Part shown: in pieces, positions 1 to 7,853 of the stretch | Position numbering within the stretch: position 1 is the first letter of the stretch | Layout of the letters: each line of letters begins with the position of its first letter | Source of the DNA: Dyella_B sp035486915 | GTDB lineage: Bacteria > Pseudomonadota > Gammaproteobacteria > Xanthomonadales > Rhodanobacteraceae | Direction of reading: 5' to 3' | Assembly (NCBI RefSeq): GCF_035486915.1 | Contig: NZ_DATHMR010000132.1 | Location: 1-38,982 of the forward strand | DNA: 38,982 nucleotides | Notes under the pieces: model-generated | Databases searched by the model: none | What the model was told of the DNA's origin: nothing | The model's input: only the letters and a program-made list of their open reading frames with translations | Translations under genes and position numbers: made by a program

Positions 1-166
1 AACAGTTGTCTTCCAGGCTGGTCAGGCCCTGGGATTGGGTGAAGGTGGCAAGGCTGATGGCTTGACCATGAGCGCACGTCGCCAAACCCAGCACGGCGAT
101 CCAGGCGGCGAGGACTGCACCTACGCCACGCCGGGAGCGGCAAGTCCGCGAGGACGCGCTCGTCAT
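1..166 (-). CDS. Exported protein, N-terminal fragment (possible sensor propeller protein)
   Basis: Only the first 55 codons are inside the window; the gene reads off the left edge. The ATG at 166 opens a frame with an arginine-rich N-terminus, a hydrophobic stretch (VLAAWIAVLGLA) and a small-residue cleavage region near residue 34, which is a typical Sec signal peptide. The mature start (LATFTQSQGLTSLEDN) resembles the opening of the two-component-regulator propeller sensors common in this bacterial group, where a TQ-x-x-GL motif begins the first blade. That family assignment is inference from a short stretch. No good Shine-Dalgarno sequence is visible in front of the ATG. Confidence 0.5.
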   Translation of the reverse strand, partial: MTSASSRTCRSRRGVGAVLAAWIAVLGLATCAHGQAISLATFTQSQGLTSLEDNC

Positions 167-376
167 GCGATCTGATCCCGGTTTCAACGCCTACAGCCCC
201 CGTTCCACGCTCGTCCATCGAGCGTCCCATCTTCTGGTGGACCCGCACACACTGCTCAGGTCCGGGTTCAACCATACCGCAGGTTGGTGTTCCTCGCTGG
301 CCCTCCGCGCCAGGTGCCAGGGGGGTGAATTCACATGACGCGCTAGCGTGACGAAGCGCAGGTCTCGCAGCAAACG

Positions 377-409
377 GCGAAGCCGCACCGGGTTACGGCG
401 CGGCTTCGC
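377..409 (-). terminator. Stem-loop downstream of the depolymerase gene
   Basis: A perfect 10-bp inverted repeat (GCGAAGCCGC / GCGGCTTCGC) with a 13-nt loop lies a few bases past the stop codon at 415. Read on the minus strand it is followed by only a weak T run (CGTTTG), so it may be an imperfect intrinsic terminator or a 3' end-protecting hairpin. Confidence 0.5.
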
Positions 410-414
410 GAAAT

Positions 415-1446
415 TCAGAGCTGCAACGAACCGCCTGCCAGTTTATTGACTTCCGCCATGATGGCCGTCATCTGGGGGCCCGATTTGAGCGCATAGTGAC
501 TATTCGTGTAGCCCCACCAATCCCAACACCCATACGGGTTGTAAGGAACATCGGCATCGATCGTCTGTGGATAGAGCACGATGATGTTGTTCGTGTCCGC
601 CCATTCGTTGATGCCGCTGTCGTGCACGAAGGCGGTGCCTACCGTTTCCTGGTTTTGCGAGCATCCATGCAACGCCACGACCAGGCGGCACGCCTGTCCC
701 GCCGCGCAATTCTTCGGCACAAAGACCCAGCCCGTGCTATCCATCGAAATGGCCGCGCAATTCCCATTTGCGCAAAAAGAATTCTGATTGAACTGGATGA
801 AGCTGCCGCCTAAAGCGCCCGAATTGCGCGCCTGAAGCGTGCCGTAAAACATCGTCAGGAATGTCTGTTCCGGATCGATGCCGCAGTTGTTGATGTATGG
901 CAGCGCGAGATAACCGCAGGCGGTGATCGCGTCGGGCGATACCCAGGAATGCTCCGCCGCGGTGTAATTGTTGTAGGTGATCTCGCCGATCGAGGTGAAA
1001 CTTTGGTAGTACTGATACAGGTCGTTCATCGTCGCCTGATAGTTCACCGTATCCAGCGTGCCACTGAACATGTAAATCGGTTTGCCTGCGATATTGCTGA
1101 CCGGATCGATCGCGCCCGCCGAAGCTTCTTTATTCGTATAGCTGACCAACGACGACACGGGCACGTCGACGCCGGTAGCGCAGGCCTCGCCCCAGAACGC
1201 TTCATTATCTTGCGCGCAGTAATACGTGCCGCCAGCCATCACGGCGGTTCCATAGATCGCTTTTGAATAGGCCACTTGCAGCTGTGTGGCCATATAACCC
1301 CCTGACGAAATGCCCGCCACCGTTACGGCGCTGGGGGTGATGTTGTACGAACCGAGCGAGGTTTGTGCCCGCGCAAACGTCGAAGCGATCGTGATAGCGC
1401 TGAACAGCACTGCTACAACCAAGTATCTGAGGTGTTTCGAAAGCAT
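415..1446 (-). CDS. Secreted polyhydroxyalkanoate depolymerase / esterase, type 2 catalytic domain
   Basis: A predicted extracellular serine hydrolase of the short-chain polyhydroxyalkanoate depolymerase family, cleaving ester bonds in PHB-like polymers. The signal peptide ends near residue 27 (ARA-QT). A lipase box GISSG holds the likely nucleophile Ser47, with Asp132 (GTLD) and His166 (EHSW) as candidate triad partners. The oxyanion-type LHGC motif (His260) comes after the triad, which is the order of type 2 catalytic domains; type 1 has it first. At 343 residues there is room for the catalytic domain only, with no linker or polymer-binding domain, so soluble oligomers or other esters are possible substrates. 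The ATG at 1446 is preferred over an upstream in-frame ATG at 1467 because a GGAGGA ribosome site lies 7 nt before it, inside the longer frame. The gene is monocistronic. Confidence 0.85.
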   Translation of the reverse strand: MLSKHLRYLVVAVLFSAITIASTFARAQTSLGSYNITPSAVTVAGISSGGYMATQLQVAYSKAIYGTAVMAGGTYYCAQDNEAFWGEACATGVDVPVSSLVSYTNKEASAGAIDPVSNIAGKPIYMFSGTLDTVNYQATMNDLYQYYQSFTSIGEITYNNYTAAEHSWVSPDAITACGYLALPYINNCGIDPEQTFLTMFYGTLQARNSGALGGSFIQFNQNSFCANGNCAAISMDSTGWVFVPKNCAAGQACRLVVALHGCSQNQETVGTAFVHDSGINEWADTNNIIVLYPQTIDADVPYNPYGCWDWWGYTNSHYALKSGPQMTAIMAEVNKLAGGSLQL

Positions 1447-1826
1447 CGAAAAGTCCTCCATCGTCACGTAGGTGTGTTGTCGATGGCGCGATGCTTTTGC
1501 CCCACCCGCACCGTCACCAAAGCCCTTGTGCGGTCGCCGTCATGGAGATCGCGAAGCGAGAAGTGACCACGGCATAGAGCAGGGCACTCATTCGCCTCGC
1601 CAAGAAAGCACGGCGCGGCAATGAGTTGAATTGGACGATGGGGCTATGCGCCTGTCGCGATGCCTGCCAAGCCGATCTATGCGTTACGGCGAGTCGCCGC
1701 GCAGTCTACGGCTGACTAAGCTAGGACTGTCCGCTTTTGCCCATAGCGGACCTTGGAGATATAGGATCGGGAAAGAGTGAAAAATAGCTCTGTCCTTTTC
1801 TTCCTTAAGCAGAGGCACGGGTAAAA
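1447..1826. other. Intergenic region between divergent secreted hydrolases
   Basis: This spacer separates the depolymerase (minus) from the glycosidase (plus) and must hold both promoters. I could not pick a convincing -35/-10 pair. The only clear structure is a degenerate palindromic repeat at 1728-1751. No coding frame here looks real. Confidence 0.5.
1728..1751. repeat. Dispersed palindromic repeat, copy 1
   Basis: A TGTCCGCTTT left arm and an AGCGGAC right arm flank a short centre (TGCCCAT). It matches the other three copies at 3002, 27958 and 28537 in arm sequence and spacing. Like them it is intergenic and lies upstream of a gene start. Confidence 0.55.
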
Positions 1827-2948
1827 ATGCAGAAAAGTCGGATCTTCCCTATTTTCGCAATGCTCGTCTTCCTCGCGCTCTCATCCAGACAGATGTATGC
1901 GCAAGATGTTGTCGTGGGCGTGAATGCTTCCATGGGTTCGCTGAGCACCCAACAACAGAACACCGTTCTCAACGAGTTGCATGTCGCCGGAGTTCATTTC
2001 ATCCGTACAGGCATTACGGCCGACGACAAGGGAGTGGATTTTGCTCGCCGCGCCCAAGCGCAGGGCATCCGCATCCTGTGGTTGGTCCAGCTGCAGTATC
2101 GGTCAGGCGCACCCAGCCGCCCATGGCCCAACGCCTTTAATGTTTGGGGCGGGCCTGCGCTTTCCGCCGTCGACCCCGATCAATTCCGCAAATATTTCGA
2201 GCCGCTAATGGCCAAACTCGAAACCGCTGGCGTCACCCTGGCAGGCTTCGAGCTAGGAAATGAAATCAACTCGCCGATGTTCAATGCAGACTTTAGTCTG
2301 CCCGCTGAAAACCCATCCCGCTCCAGAGAATTCAATCTCGACGATCTCTCTCACGACCAAGAAGCACAGCAGGTGGCCAAGGGCTATCTCCAATATCTCA
2401 AGTTGCTTGCGGTTATTAAGGATGTGCGCTCTCGATCAACGCTCAATCAACATGTACCGATCATCAGCGCTGGCCTGGTTTTCAATGAAGCTCCGGGCGC
2501 TCCCCGCACAGCGCGGTTGGATGCGGTCAGCGCCACCGCGACACTCGACTTCATGCGAGCTCATGGTCTGGATGATCTCGTGGACGCTTACGGTGTTCAC
2601 ACCTATCCGTGGACGAATGATCCAGGAAACGCCGCCGCGGCAACGGGGCGTCGAGAGCGATTGCAAAAGTATGTTCTCGATGAGTGCAGGCCGGAAAGCA
2701 GCGTTCGTGGTAAACCGTGCTGGATTACAGAATGGGGCATACCCAATCACGATGCATCCTGCCCAACCAAAGAAACGAATCAGGTCATCTTGGTCAACGA
2801 GACGCGAGCCAACTTCCGGTCTTATATCGCAGAGAAACGGGTCCTTGGTCTTTTCTACTATGCGTGGCTCGACAGCCGTGAAGGCTTTGCCATTTATCGT
2901 TGCGATCATTTAACGCAGACAGGGCATCTTGCGCTGGCACCCTTCTAG
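1827..2948 (+). CDS. Secreted clan GH-A-like glycoside hydrolase
   Basis: A predicted exported TIM-barrel glycosidase of 373 residues. The signal peptide spans residues 1-25 (cleavage near YAQ-DV). Two carboxylates sit in the contexts expected for a retaining clan GH-A enzyme: Glu146 in ELGNEIN (acid/base, the Asn-Glu pair at the end of strand 4) and Glu302 in ITEWGI (nucleophile, end of strand 7). Their separation of about 156 residues fits. A YGVHTYPW segment between them resembles the strand-6 region of GH39/GH5-like enzymes. Substrate and exact GH family cannot be read from the sequence; a cell-surface or plant polysaccharide is likely. The gene stands alone with a weak ribosome site (GGCACGGG) before the ATG. 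Confidence 0.75.
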   Translation: MQKSRIFPIFAMLVFLALSSRQMYAQDVVVGVNASMGSLSTQQQNTVLNELHVAGVHFIRTGITADDKGVDFARRAQAQGIRILWLVQLQYRSGAPSRPWPNAFNVWGGPALSAVDPDQFRKYFEPLMAKLETAGVTLAGFELGNEINSPMFNADFSLPAENPSRSREFNLDDLSHDQEAQQVAKGYLQYLKLLAVIKDVRSRSTLNQHVPIISAGLVFNEAPGAPRTARLDAVSATATLDFMRAHGLDDLVDAYGVHTYPWTNDPGNAAAATGRRERLQKYVLDECRPESSVRGKPCWITEWGIPNHDASCPTKETNQVILVNETRANFRSYIAEKRVLGLFYYAWLDSREGFAIYRCDHLTQTGHLALAPF

Positions 2949-3619
2949 TCGCTGGTGAAGAACGAGTCAGGCTCAATTACTAGTGGTTGCTGCGGTGAGA
3001 ATGTCCGTTCCCGACCCAAAGCAGACGTCGTGCGAGAGCACCCTCGGCTAGATGACGATTGGATGAAGCTTTCTCCACAGGTGTCAACATGTCCCACGCC
3101 GGTTGGCGTTCATGAGAATTTTGAGACATCACACTCTCCCGCTGACTTACGTGACTAATCGAGTGGTCGTCTGACAAATCGCTGTCTTACGGATTAAGAC
3201 CATTGGCCGAGCTTCGCGCTTGCCGTGCCTCTTTGGCCGAACCCTCCCCGATGACGGGAGTAGGGCGCTTTGCGACGGCGATGCCCAAGTTTTATGAGTG
3301 ACTTATGACGAGTTGGCCTGACGCCGGACCGCTGTTCTGCGGGCGCTGACAGTCGGAATGTACGGACGACAATCCTTGGCGTATAGGCGCCCTAGCCACG
3401 AAGTGTGGCAACGTCGTCAACCGGCCCAACGCATCCACGTTCGGACTTGTAAGCCGCAACGAATGAGTCAGCTCGGGACATTAAACGTTAGTGCGTCAGA
3501 ACGGCACTCACGTTTTGGATTGCCCGGCAGTCCGGTGGCCCAATACGTCGTCGAAGAGATTTCATGTCGCTTGAGAAGATTTCGATCAGGGCTCAGTTAT
3601 ATCGGTCTCACGGTTGAGT
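2949..3619. other. Gene-poor stretch with one decayed repeat
   Basis: About 670 bases with no credible gene. A 103-codon open frame at 3358-3669 has no ribosome site, is rich in Arg and Ser and resembles nothing. A degenerate copy of the dispersed palindromic repeat lies at 3002-3027. The stretch looks like relic sequence; the promoter of the cytochrome b561 gene should be near its right end but was not recognisable. Confidence 0.5.
3002..3027. repeat. Dispersed palindromic repeat, copy 2
   Basis: A degenerate copy with left part TGTCCG, core CGACCCAAAGC and right part GACG. It is aligned with the copies at 1728, 27958 and 28537. Several arm positions have mutated, so its hairpin is weakened. 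Confidence 0.5.
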
Positions 3620-4267
3620 ATGGTGAAGAATTCGGTGTCTACCAGAACGACTTGGCGCTCGGGCCCTGAGCCGCACGGTTTGCCAACCGTTGCTTATGAC
3701 GTGTCGAGGTATACGCGCGTTGCGATACTTCTACATTGGACGATTGCCCTACTGATCCTGGCCAATGTCGTTCTTGGTTTGAGCGCAGCGTGGTTGCCGC
3801 CCTCTGTGCTATCCGACGTACAGGCGCGTGTGGTCGTCGATACGCATAAATCCATCGGCATTACCGTGCTTGGGCTTGCCATCGTGCGCGTACTCTGGCG
3901 GTTGACGCATCGGCCGCCGCCGTTGCCGGCTGAATTCCCTGGATGGGAGAGGGCGGCTGCGCATTTTGCGCATGCCTTCCTGTATGTGTTGATTTTCGCA
4001 TTGCCCTTGAGCGGCTGGATGCATGACTCGGCATGGAGCGCAGCGGCATCGCATCCGATGTATCTATTCGGACTCGTGCCATGGCCGCGCATCGGCTTTC
4101 TGATGCACCTCGATCCCGCCCTTAAAGACCAGCTTCATACCCAATTGGGCACGCTGCACACCGCATGCGGCTATGCGCTGTATGGAGTTTTGATGCTTCA
4201 CGTCCTAGGTGCGCTCAAGCATCAGTGGATCGACCGCCACCCCGTCATCGGGCGGATGTTGCCGTAG
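3620..4267 (+). CDS. Cytochrome b561 family protein
   Basis: An integral inner-membrane di-heme cytochrome of the CybB type, probably passing electrons between quinol and an acceptor such as oxygen or superoxide. The 215 residues form four membrane helices (about 33-58, 78-95, 115-135 and 178-200). Likely heme-ligand histidines are His39 (LLHW), His76 (DTHKS), His115/His118 (HFAHAF) and His180/His194 (TLHT, LMLH). The start is uncertain: the ATG at 3620 and an upstream TTG at 3614 lack a good ribosome site, and homologues usually begin near the YDVSRYTR segment (residue 26), so the first 20-25 residues may not be translated. The next gene lies 103 nt downstream on the same strand. Confidence 0.85.
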   Translation: MVKNSVSTRTTWRSGPEPHGLPTVAYDVSRYTRVAILLHWTIALLILANVVLGLSAAWLPPSVLSDVQARVVVDTHKSIGITVLGLAIVRVLWRLTHRPPPLPAEFPGWERAAAHFAHAFLYVLIFALPLSGWMHDSAWSAAASHPMYLFGLVPWPRIGFLMHLDPALKDQLHTQLGTLHTACGYALYGVLMLHVLGALKHQWIDRHPVIGRMLP

Positions 4268-4370
4268 CACGTTACGGTGGACGACCGATGATTCGTGGTG
4301 CAATCAAAATAGTAAATGCGGGCGCCCAAGACATGCGTCGACGTTCGCAGTGACATGTTGAAGGATACTG

Positions 4371-5822
4371 ATGGAAACCCCCGTCGACTTGCTTGATCGC
4401 GCGCTAGCGCTGGCTTCGCCCCGTATCTCCCCTGTGCGTACGCCGATCATCAGCGTACTCATCCATACGGGTGTCATGGTGCTATGGGTGGTGTTGTTCG
4501 CGCGTGCGTTTTTTCTGCATGGTGTCGTTGCGTGGTCTACGGGCATTGCCTATGTCATTTATGACACGTTGCTGCTGATCTTCGTCGCATGGAAAACGTT
4601 GCCGCTCATGAAGCCGTTGTCCCAGGTTGCGCCGAGCGTCCCAGCGCCGACGCTCGGCGTCATCGTTGCCGCCCATAACGAAGCGGCGGTGCTCCCGATC
4701 ACGCTGCATGCGCTCCTTGCTCAGACCACTGTGCCTGCGCAAATCGTTATCGCCGACGACGGTTCGACCGATGGCACGGCGGCGCTCCTCACCAGTCGCT
4801 TCGGCCTGGTCGATCCGGGCGTGGGCAATCTGAGCGAGCCAAGTACCACGCATGCTGCACTGCGCTGGCTGCGTCTGCGGCATGGTGGCAAGGCACGTGC
4901 GCTCAATGCGGCGATGCTCGTCATGGATACCGATACCGTGATGACAGTAGACGGCGACACGTTGCTCGAACCCGAAGCATGTGCGGCCATGTCGCACGCA
5001 TTCGCGGCGTTGCCAAACATGGTGGCCGCTGCAGGTTTGCTGTCGCCCGTGTGCAGCCGTACGGTGAGCGGCCGCTTTTTCCAGTGGTTTCAGACGTACG
5101 AGTACATTCGAAATTTCGTTTCTCGCTACGCCTGGATGCGTGCGAATGGCCTTCTTCTTATATCGGGTGCGTTTGCATGCTTTCGGCGAAAAGCGGTGCT
5201 GGCAGTCGGTGGTTTCGATCCGGATTGTCTCGTCGAGGACTATGAGCTCATTCACCGGCTACGCCGCTACTCTTTCGATCGTGGTCTCGGTTGGGATGTG
5301 CGTGTGATAGGCGGCGCGAAGGCACGGACAGATGCGCCGAGCACATTGTCCAGTTTTTTGCGACAGCGGCGACGCTGGTTCGCGGGATTCCTGCAGACGC
5401 AGTATTGGTATCGCAGCATGACCGGCAATCGCCGCTACGGCGCACTTGGCATGTTGATGCTACCGGTCAAGGCGCTCGATACCGTGCAGCCGCTCTACGG
5501 ACTGGCGGCGTTTGGCTTGCTGCTCGCTTTCTTGTTTGGCGGGCGATTTACCATCGTGCTTCCGGTGCTGGCGATCATTCTCGCCAAGATCGTCATCGAC
5601 TTGGTGTTCCAGTCATGGTCGCTCTATCTGTATCGACGCTGGAGCGCCGATCGTGGCAGCTCGAGCTTCGGCATGGCGCTGTGCGCGTCGATCCTGGAGC
5701 CATTCTCGTTCCAGCTGATGCGTCACGGCGGCGCTGCGCTGGGCTGGCTGTACTTCCTGCTTCGGCGCAGCGAATGGGGCGCGCAACGTCGGGAAGGTAT
5801 TAACTCAATAGGTAGACCTTGA
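4371..5822 (+). CDS. Processive family 2 glycosyltransferase (polysaccharide synthase type)
   Basis: A membrane-embedded synthase that would polymerise a nucleotide-sugar into an exported polysaccharide, as hyaluronan, chitin-oligosaccharide, PNAG and cellulose synthases do. In 483 residues it shows N-terminal helices (about 20-75), then VIVAAHNEA (~97), DDGSTDGT (~129), VDGDT (~192, the DxD metal site), EDYEL (~288, catalytic base) and RQRRRW (~330), the (Q/R)xxRW signature of processive enzymes, followed by C-terminal helices (~365-410 and 440-470). It has no PilZ domain, which argues against a BcsA cellulose synthase, and it is nearer PgaC/NodC/HasA in size. AAGGA precedes the ATG. Two small membrane-protein genes follow; no deacetylase, export porin or sugar-modifying gene is adjacent. 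Confidence 0.8.
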   Translation: METPVDLLDRALALASPRISPVRTPIISVLIHTGVMVLWVVLFARAFFLHGVVAWSTGIAYVIYDTLLLIFVAWKTLPLMKPLSQVAPSVPAPTLGVIVAAHNEAAVLPITLHALLAQTTVPAQIVIADDGSTDGTAALLTSRFGLVDPGVGNLSEPSTTHAALRWLRLRHGGKARALNAAMLVMDTDTVMTVDGDTLLEPEACAAMSHAFAALPNMVAAAGLLSPVCSRTVSGRFFQWFQTYEYIRNFVSRYAWMRANGLLLISGAFACFRRKAVLAVGGFDPDCLVEDYELIHRLRRYSFDRGLGWDVRVIGGAKARTDAPSTLSSFLRQRRRWFAGFLQTQYWYRSMTGNRRYGALGMLMLPVKALDTVQPLYGLAAFGLLLAFLFGGRFTIVLPVLAIILAKIVIDLVFQSWSLYLYRRWSADRGSSSFGMALCASILEPFSFQLMRHGGAALGWLYFLLRRSEWGAQRREGINSIGRP

Positions 5823-5916
5823 GCCAATAAGTCAGCTGTGTCGTCTATGTCGCACCGGCCCGGGTTTGTGTCACGAATGGACGCGGACACAATAGAATCG
5901 ACGGCGGACCCGCTAA

Positions 5917-6276
5917 ATGTTGAACTTTATGCGCTACCTGTCTTTTCTACTTCTTGGCCCTTGGCTCATCGTCCTGGCTTGGGCTTATTGGGCAACGGGA
6001 AAGACGTTTCGTGTGAACTGGCAGCGCAAGGCCTATGACGTTGCGATAGTCGTCATTGCTTTAGTTGCAGCATTCGGAAGCGCCCTGTTGGCTTATGACG
6101 ACATCACCGTTCAAAGCGTCGGAAGCTTTGGACGAGAGAGCGGAGGCATCTGGAAGCAGGTCATGCCGGCGCTGTATGGGTATGGCGCTTTCGCCGCAGT
6201 GATGCTGGTGGGCATAGTGACGCGGATGCTCCTTCGAAGGCGCAAGAGCAATTTCATTGCCCCGCAAAAGAGCTGA
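5917..6276 (+). CDS. Three-helix membrane protein, unknown function
   Basis: I do not recognise the family. The 119 residues contain three hydrophobic segments (about 6-25, 42-60 and 86-106) with a short hydrophilic loop (DDITVQSVGSFGRESGG) between the second and third, and a basic tail (LLRRRRKS). It starts 94 nt after the glycosyltransferase on the same strand. Its small size and position recall accessory subunits such as PgaD that sit beside PNAG synthases, but there is no sequence evidence for that role. A second in-frame ATG at 5929 could be the real start; neither has a strong ribosome site. Confidence 0.65.
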   Translation: MLNFMRYLSFLLLGPWLIVLAWAYWATGKTFRVNWQRKAYDVAIVVIALVAAFGSALLAYDDITVQSVGSFGRESGGIWKQVMPALYGYGAFAAVMLVGIVTRMLLRRRKSNFIAPQKS

Positions 6277-6287
6277 GGGTATTGGCC

Positions 6288-6389
6288 GTGACGCGCGGTG
6301 GATTGCTTCTACTCGTTTTGGTCGTCGTGGTTCTTATTTGGCGATTCGTGCGTAACCGTCTTCGTCGCCGCAGAACTGCAGGTATCTAA
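6288..6389 (+). CDS. 33-residue single-helix membrane protein
   Basis: A small frame with a GTG start at 6288 and a stop at 6387-6389. The peptide is VTRGG, then an uninterrupted run of Leu and Val (LLLLVLVVVVLIW), then a strongly basic tail (RFVRNRLRRRR). This is a classic one-helix protein with its positive end inside. A GAGGG ribosome site overlaps the stop codon of the preceding membrane protein (TGAGGG at 6274-6279) and lies 8 nt before the GTG, so the two genes are probably translationally coupled. No function can be named; small helical proteins of this kind often bind and adjust larger membrane enzymes. Confidence 0.6.
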   Translation: MTRGGLLLLVLVVVVLIWRFVRNRLRRRRTAGI

Positions 6390-6442
6390 ATGTGGCGCGC
6401 CTTCCGTGGCGCGGTGCGACCTACATGTCGTTAGCCACTCAT

Positions 6443-7201
6443 TTAAGCGCCGCCAAAGAGCGCAAGTGCCTGCTCGTTGAAACCATTGACGAAGCCATGT
6501 TCGTTCGGGCCAACATTGGTGCGGAACTGCTTGGCGGCATCGATCACGATCTCGTCTGCGTCCGTGCCAAGCATTGCCATGGTTTGGGCGATGAACTGGT
6601 CCAGCGGCATGGCTTGCTCAGCTTCCTGGCTGTTCATGAGTTCGGTGCGCACCCACGGCGGTGCGATCTCCAGGACGCGAACTTTCGTATTTCGCAGCAT
6701 GAAGCGCTGCGACAGCACGTATGAATGCAACGCCGCCTTGGTCGACGAATAAATGCCGGTAACGGCCAACGGTACGAAGGCAAGTACGGAACTTGTATAC
6801 GCCACCACCGCGTTGTTCTTGGTCTTCAGATGTTCGATCAGCGCGGATGTCATGCGGATCGGGCCCAGCAGGTTCGTTGAGATGGTCGAGGTCAACAGGG
6901 CGTCATCGATCTTTCCAGCGACGGTATCGGGCTGCATGATGCCCGCGTTGTTGATGAGCACATTGAGTTCCGGGTGATCGGCAATCAACGTCGCTGCTGC
7001 GCGTTCGATGCTGGCCGGATCGGTGACGTCGAGTTCGATTGCTTCCATACCGGGATTGGCTGCGATCACCGCATTGAGATGACTGCGCCGCCGGCCGGAG
7101 ATGATGACCTTGTTGCCCAGCTTGTGCAGCGCTTCGGCGAGTCCGCGACCAATACCCGAGCCACCGCCGGTAATAAAGATAGTGTTGCCAGTCAGTTTCA
7201 T
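6443..7201 (-). CDS. SDR-family NAD(P)-dependent oxidoreductase (DltE-like)
   Basis: A cytosolic classical short-chain dehydrogenase/reductase of 252 residues. The Rossmann cofactor motif TGGGSGIG spans residues 11-18, Asp58 (LDV) is where NAD(P)-dependent members bind the adenine, NNAG is at 84-87, and the catalytic set is Ser137/138 with Tyr151-x-x-x-Lys155. The GRRRS segment after the second strand suggests NADP(H) preference. The sequence resembles proteins annotated DltE, but no D-alanylation genes are nearby. It lies 21 nt after the NTF2-like gene with its own AGGAGA ribosome site, so the pair is one operon, probably repressed by the divergent TetR regulator. The substrate is unknown. 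Confidence 0.88.
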   Translation of the reverse strand: MKLTGNTIFITGGGSGIGRGLAEALHKLGNKVIISGRRRSHLNAVIAANPGMEAIELDVTDPASIERAAATLIADHPELNVLINNAGIMQPDTVAGKIDDALLTSTISTNLLGPIRMTSALIEHLKTKNNAVVAYTSSVLAFVPLAVTGIYSSTKAALHSYVLSQRFMLRNTKVRVLEIAPPWVRTELMNSQEAEQAMPLDQFIAQTMAMLGTDADEIVIDAAKQFRTNVGPNEHGFVNGFNEQALALFGGA

Positions 7202-7222
7202 GAGAGTTCTCCTAGGATGGGA

Positions 7223-7624
7223 TCAAGCAGGAAAGCGATTGCCGAACATCGGCAATCCGCTTTTGGATTCGGTTTGGGTGGCTTCGTCTTGCAACACGTC
7301 CCAGTGCTCGGCGAGCTTGCCGTCTTCAATGCGGACAACATCTGCAGCGATCCACGCCGCCGGACGGCCATGACCGGAGAAACGGCCATGCACGATGACG
7401 TAGTCCCCTTCGGCCAGGATCAAGCCATGCTCGTAACGCAAGGTGCTGGGAATGCTGCGAATCAGATTGAACAAGCCGTCGCGGCCCGGTTCGATGTGTG
7501 CGCTGTGCTGGATGTACGTGTCGGACCAAAAACGCTCGGCGGCTTCGTAATCGCGCTTGTTGAACAGCGTGTCGAATGCCTGGAGGACAAGAGCCTTGTT
7601 CTGTTCGGGCGACGTCTTTGACAT
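7223..7624 (-). CDS. NTF2/SnoaL-like protein
   Basis: A 133-residue cytosolic cone-shaped NTF2-fold protein without a signal peptide. Typical family features are the N-terminal helix (KALVLQAFDTLFNKRDYEAAERFW), the YIQHSAHIEPGRDGL segment lining the pocket, and C-terminal strands ending in DGKLAEHWDVLQ. Members act as small hydrolases, isomerases or cyclases, or simply bind ligands; the His and Asp residues in the pocket allow catalysis but do not define it. GAGG precedes the ATG. It is the first gene of the operon with the SDR and faces the TetR gene across a palindrome-bearing promoter, which suggests induction by a small, perhaps toxic, organic compound. Confidence 0.82.
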   Translation of the reverse strand: MSKTSPEQNKALVLQAFDTLFNKRDYEAAERFWSDTYIQHSAHIEPGRDGLFNLIRSIPSTLRYEHGLILAEGDYVIVHGRFSGHGRPAAWIAADVVRIEDGKLAEHWDVLQDEATQTESKSGLPMFGNRFPA

Positions 7625-7737
7625 GGTCGTTTTCCTCTTCGATGGCTAAAGGCTCAAGGGACGATGCGCCCGAGCGGGGGTTCGTCGATGAAGCCCCGGC
7701 GCTGGGGATTTGGCTGTGTAGTGCTAGGATGTATTCA

Positions 7738-7755
7738 CGATGGTGATCACCATCG
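7738..7755. promoter_or_regulatory. TetR operator candidate 1
   Basis: A perfect 18-bp palindrome, CGATGGTGATCACCATCG. It sits just downstream of the -10 box of the minus-strand promoter, over its expected start point. It shares the 14-bp core ATGGTGATCACCAT with operator 2. Confidence 0.8.
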
Positions 7756-7764
7756 ACGTGATGT

Positions 7765-7793
7765 ACAATGCCACCATTGAAGTCACCTGTCAA
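7765..7793 (-). promoter_or_regulatory. Promoter of the NTF2-like/SDR operon
   Basis: Read on the minus strand, a consensus -35 (TTGACA, plus-strand 7788-7793) is followed after 17 bp by CATTGT (7765-7770), a weak -10. Operator 2 overlaps the -35 and operator 1 the start site, the arrangement expected for repression. Confidence 0.5.
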
Positions 7794-7808
7794 TGGTGAT
7801 CACCATTG
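7791..7808. promoter_or_regulatory. TetR operator candidate 2
   Basis: A perfect 18-bp palindrome, CAATGGTGATCACCATTG, with its centre 53 bp from that of operator 1 (about five helical turns). It lies between the minus-strand promoter and the ribosome site of the TetR gene, so binding here could also control the regulator itself. A further half site (CACCATTG) lies at 7772-7779. Confidence 0.8.
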
Positions 7809-7853
7809 TAATTTGAGGCAAGTCGCCAATAGGTGTCGAGCAGGAGTAGGCAT

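Noticed and set aside
3358..3669. A 103-codon open frame before the cytochrome b561 gene
   Set aside because: No ribosome site, unusual composition and overlap with the start of a recognised gene.
4482..5255. A 257-codon antisense frame in the glycosyltransferase gene
   Set aside because: A shadow of the real gene; rich in Arg, His and Gln and without motifs.
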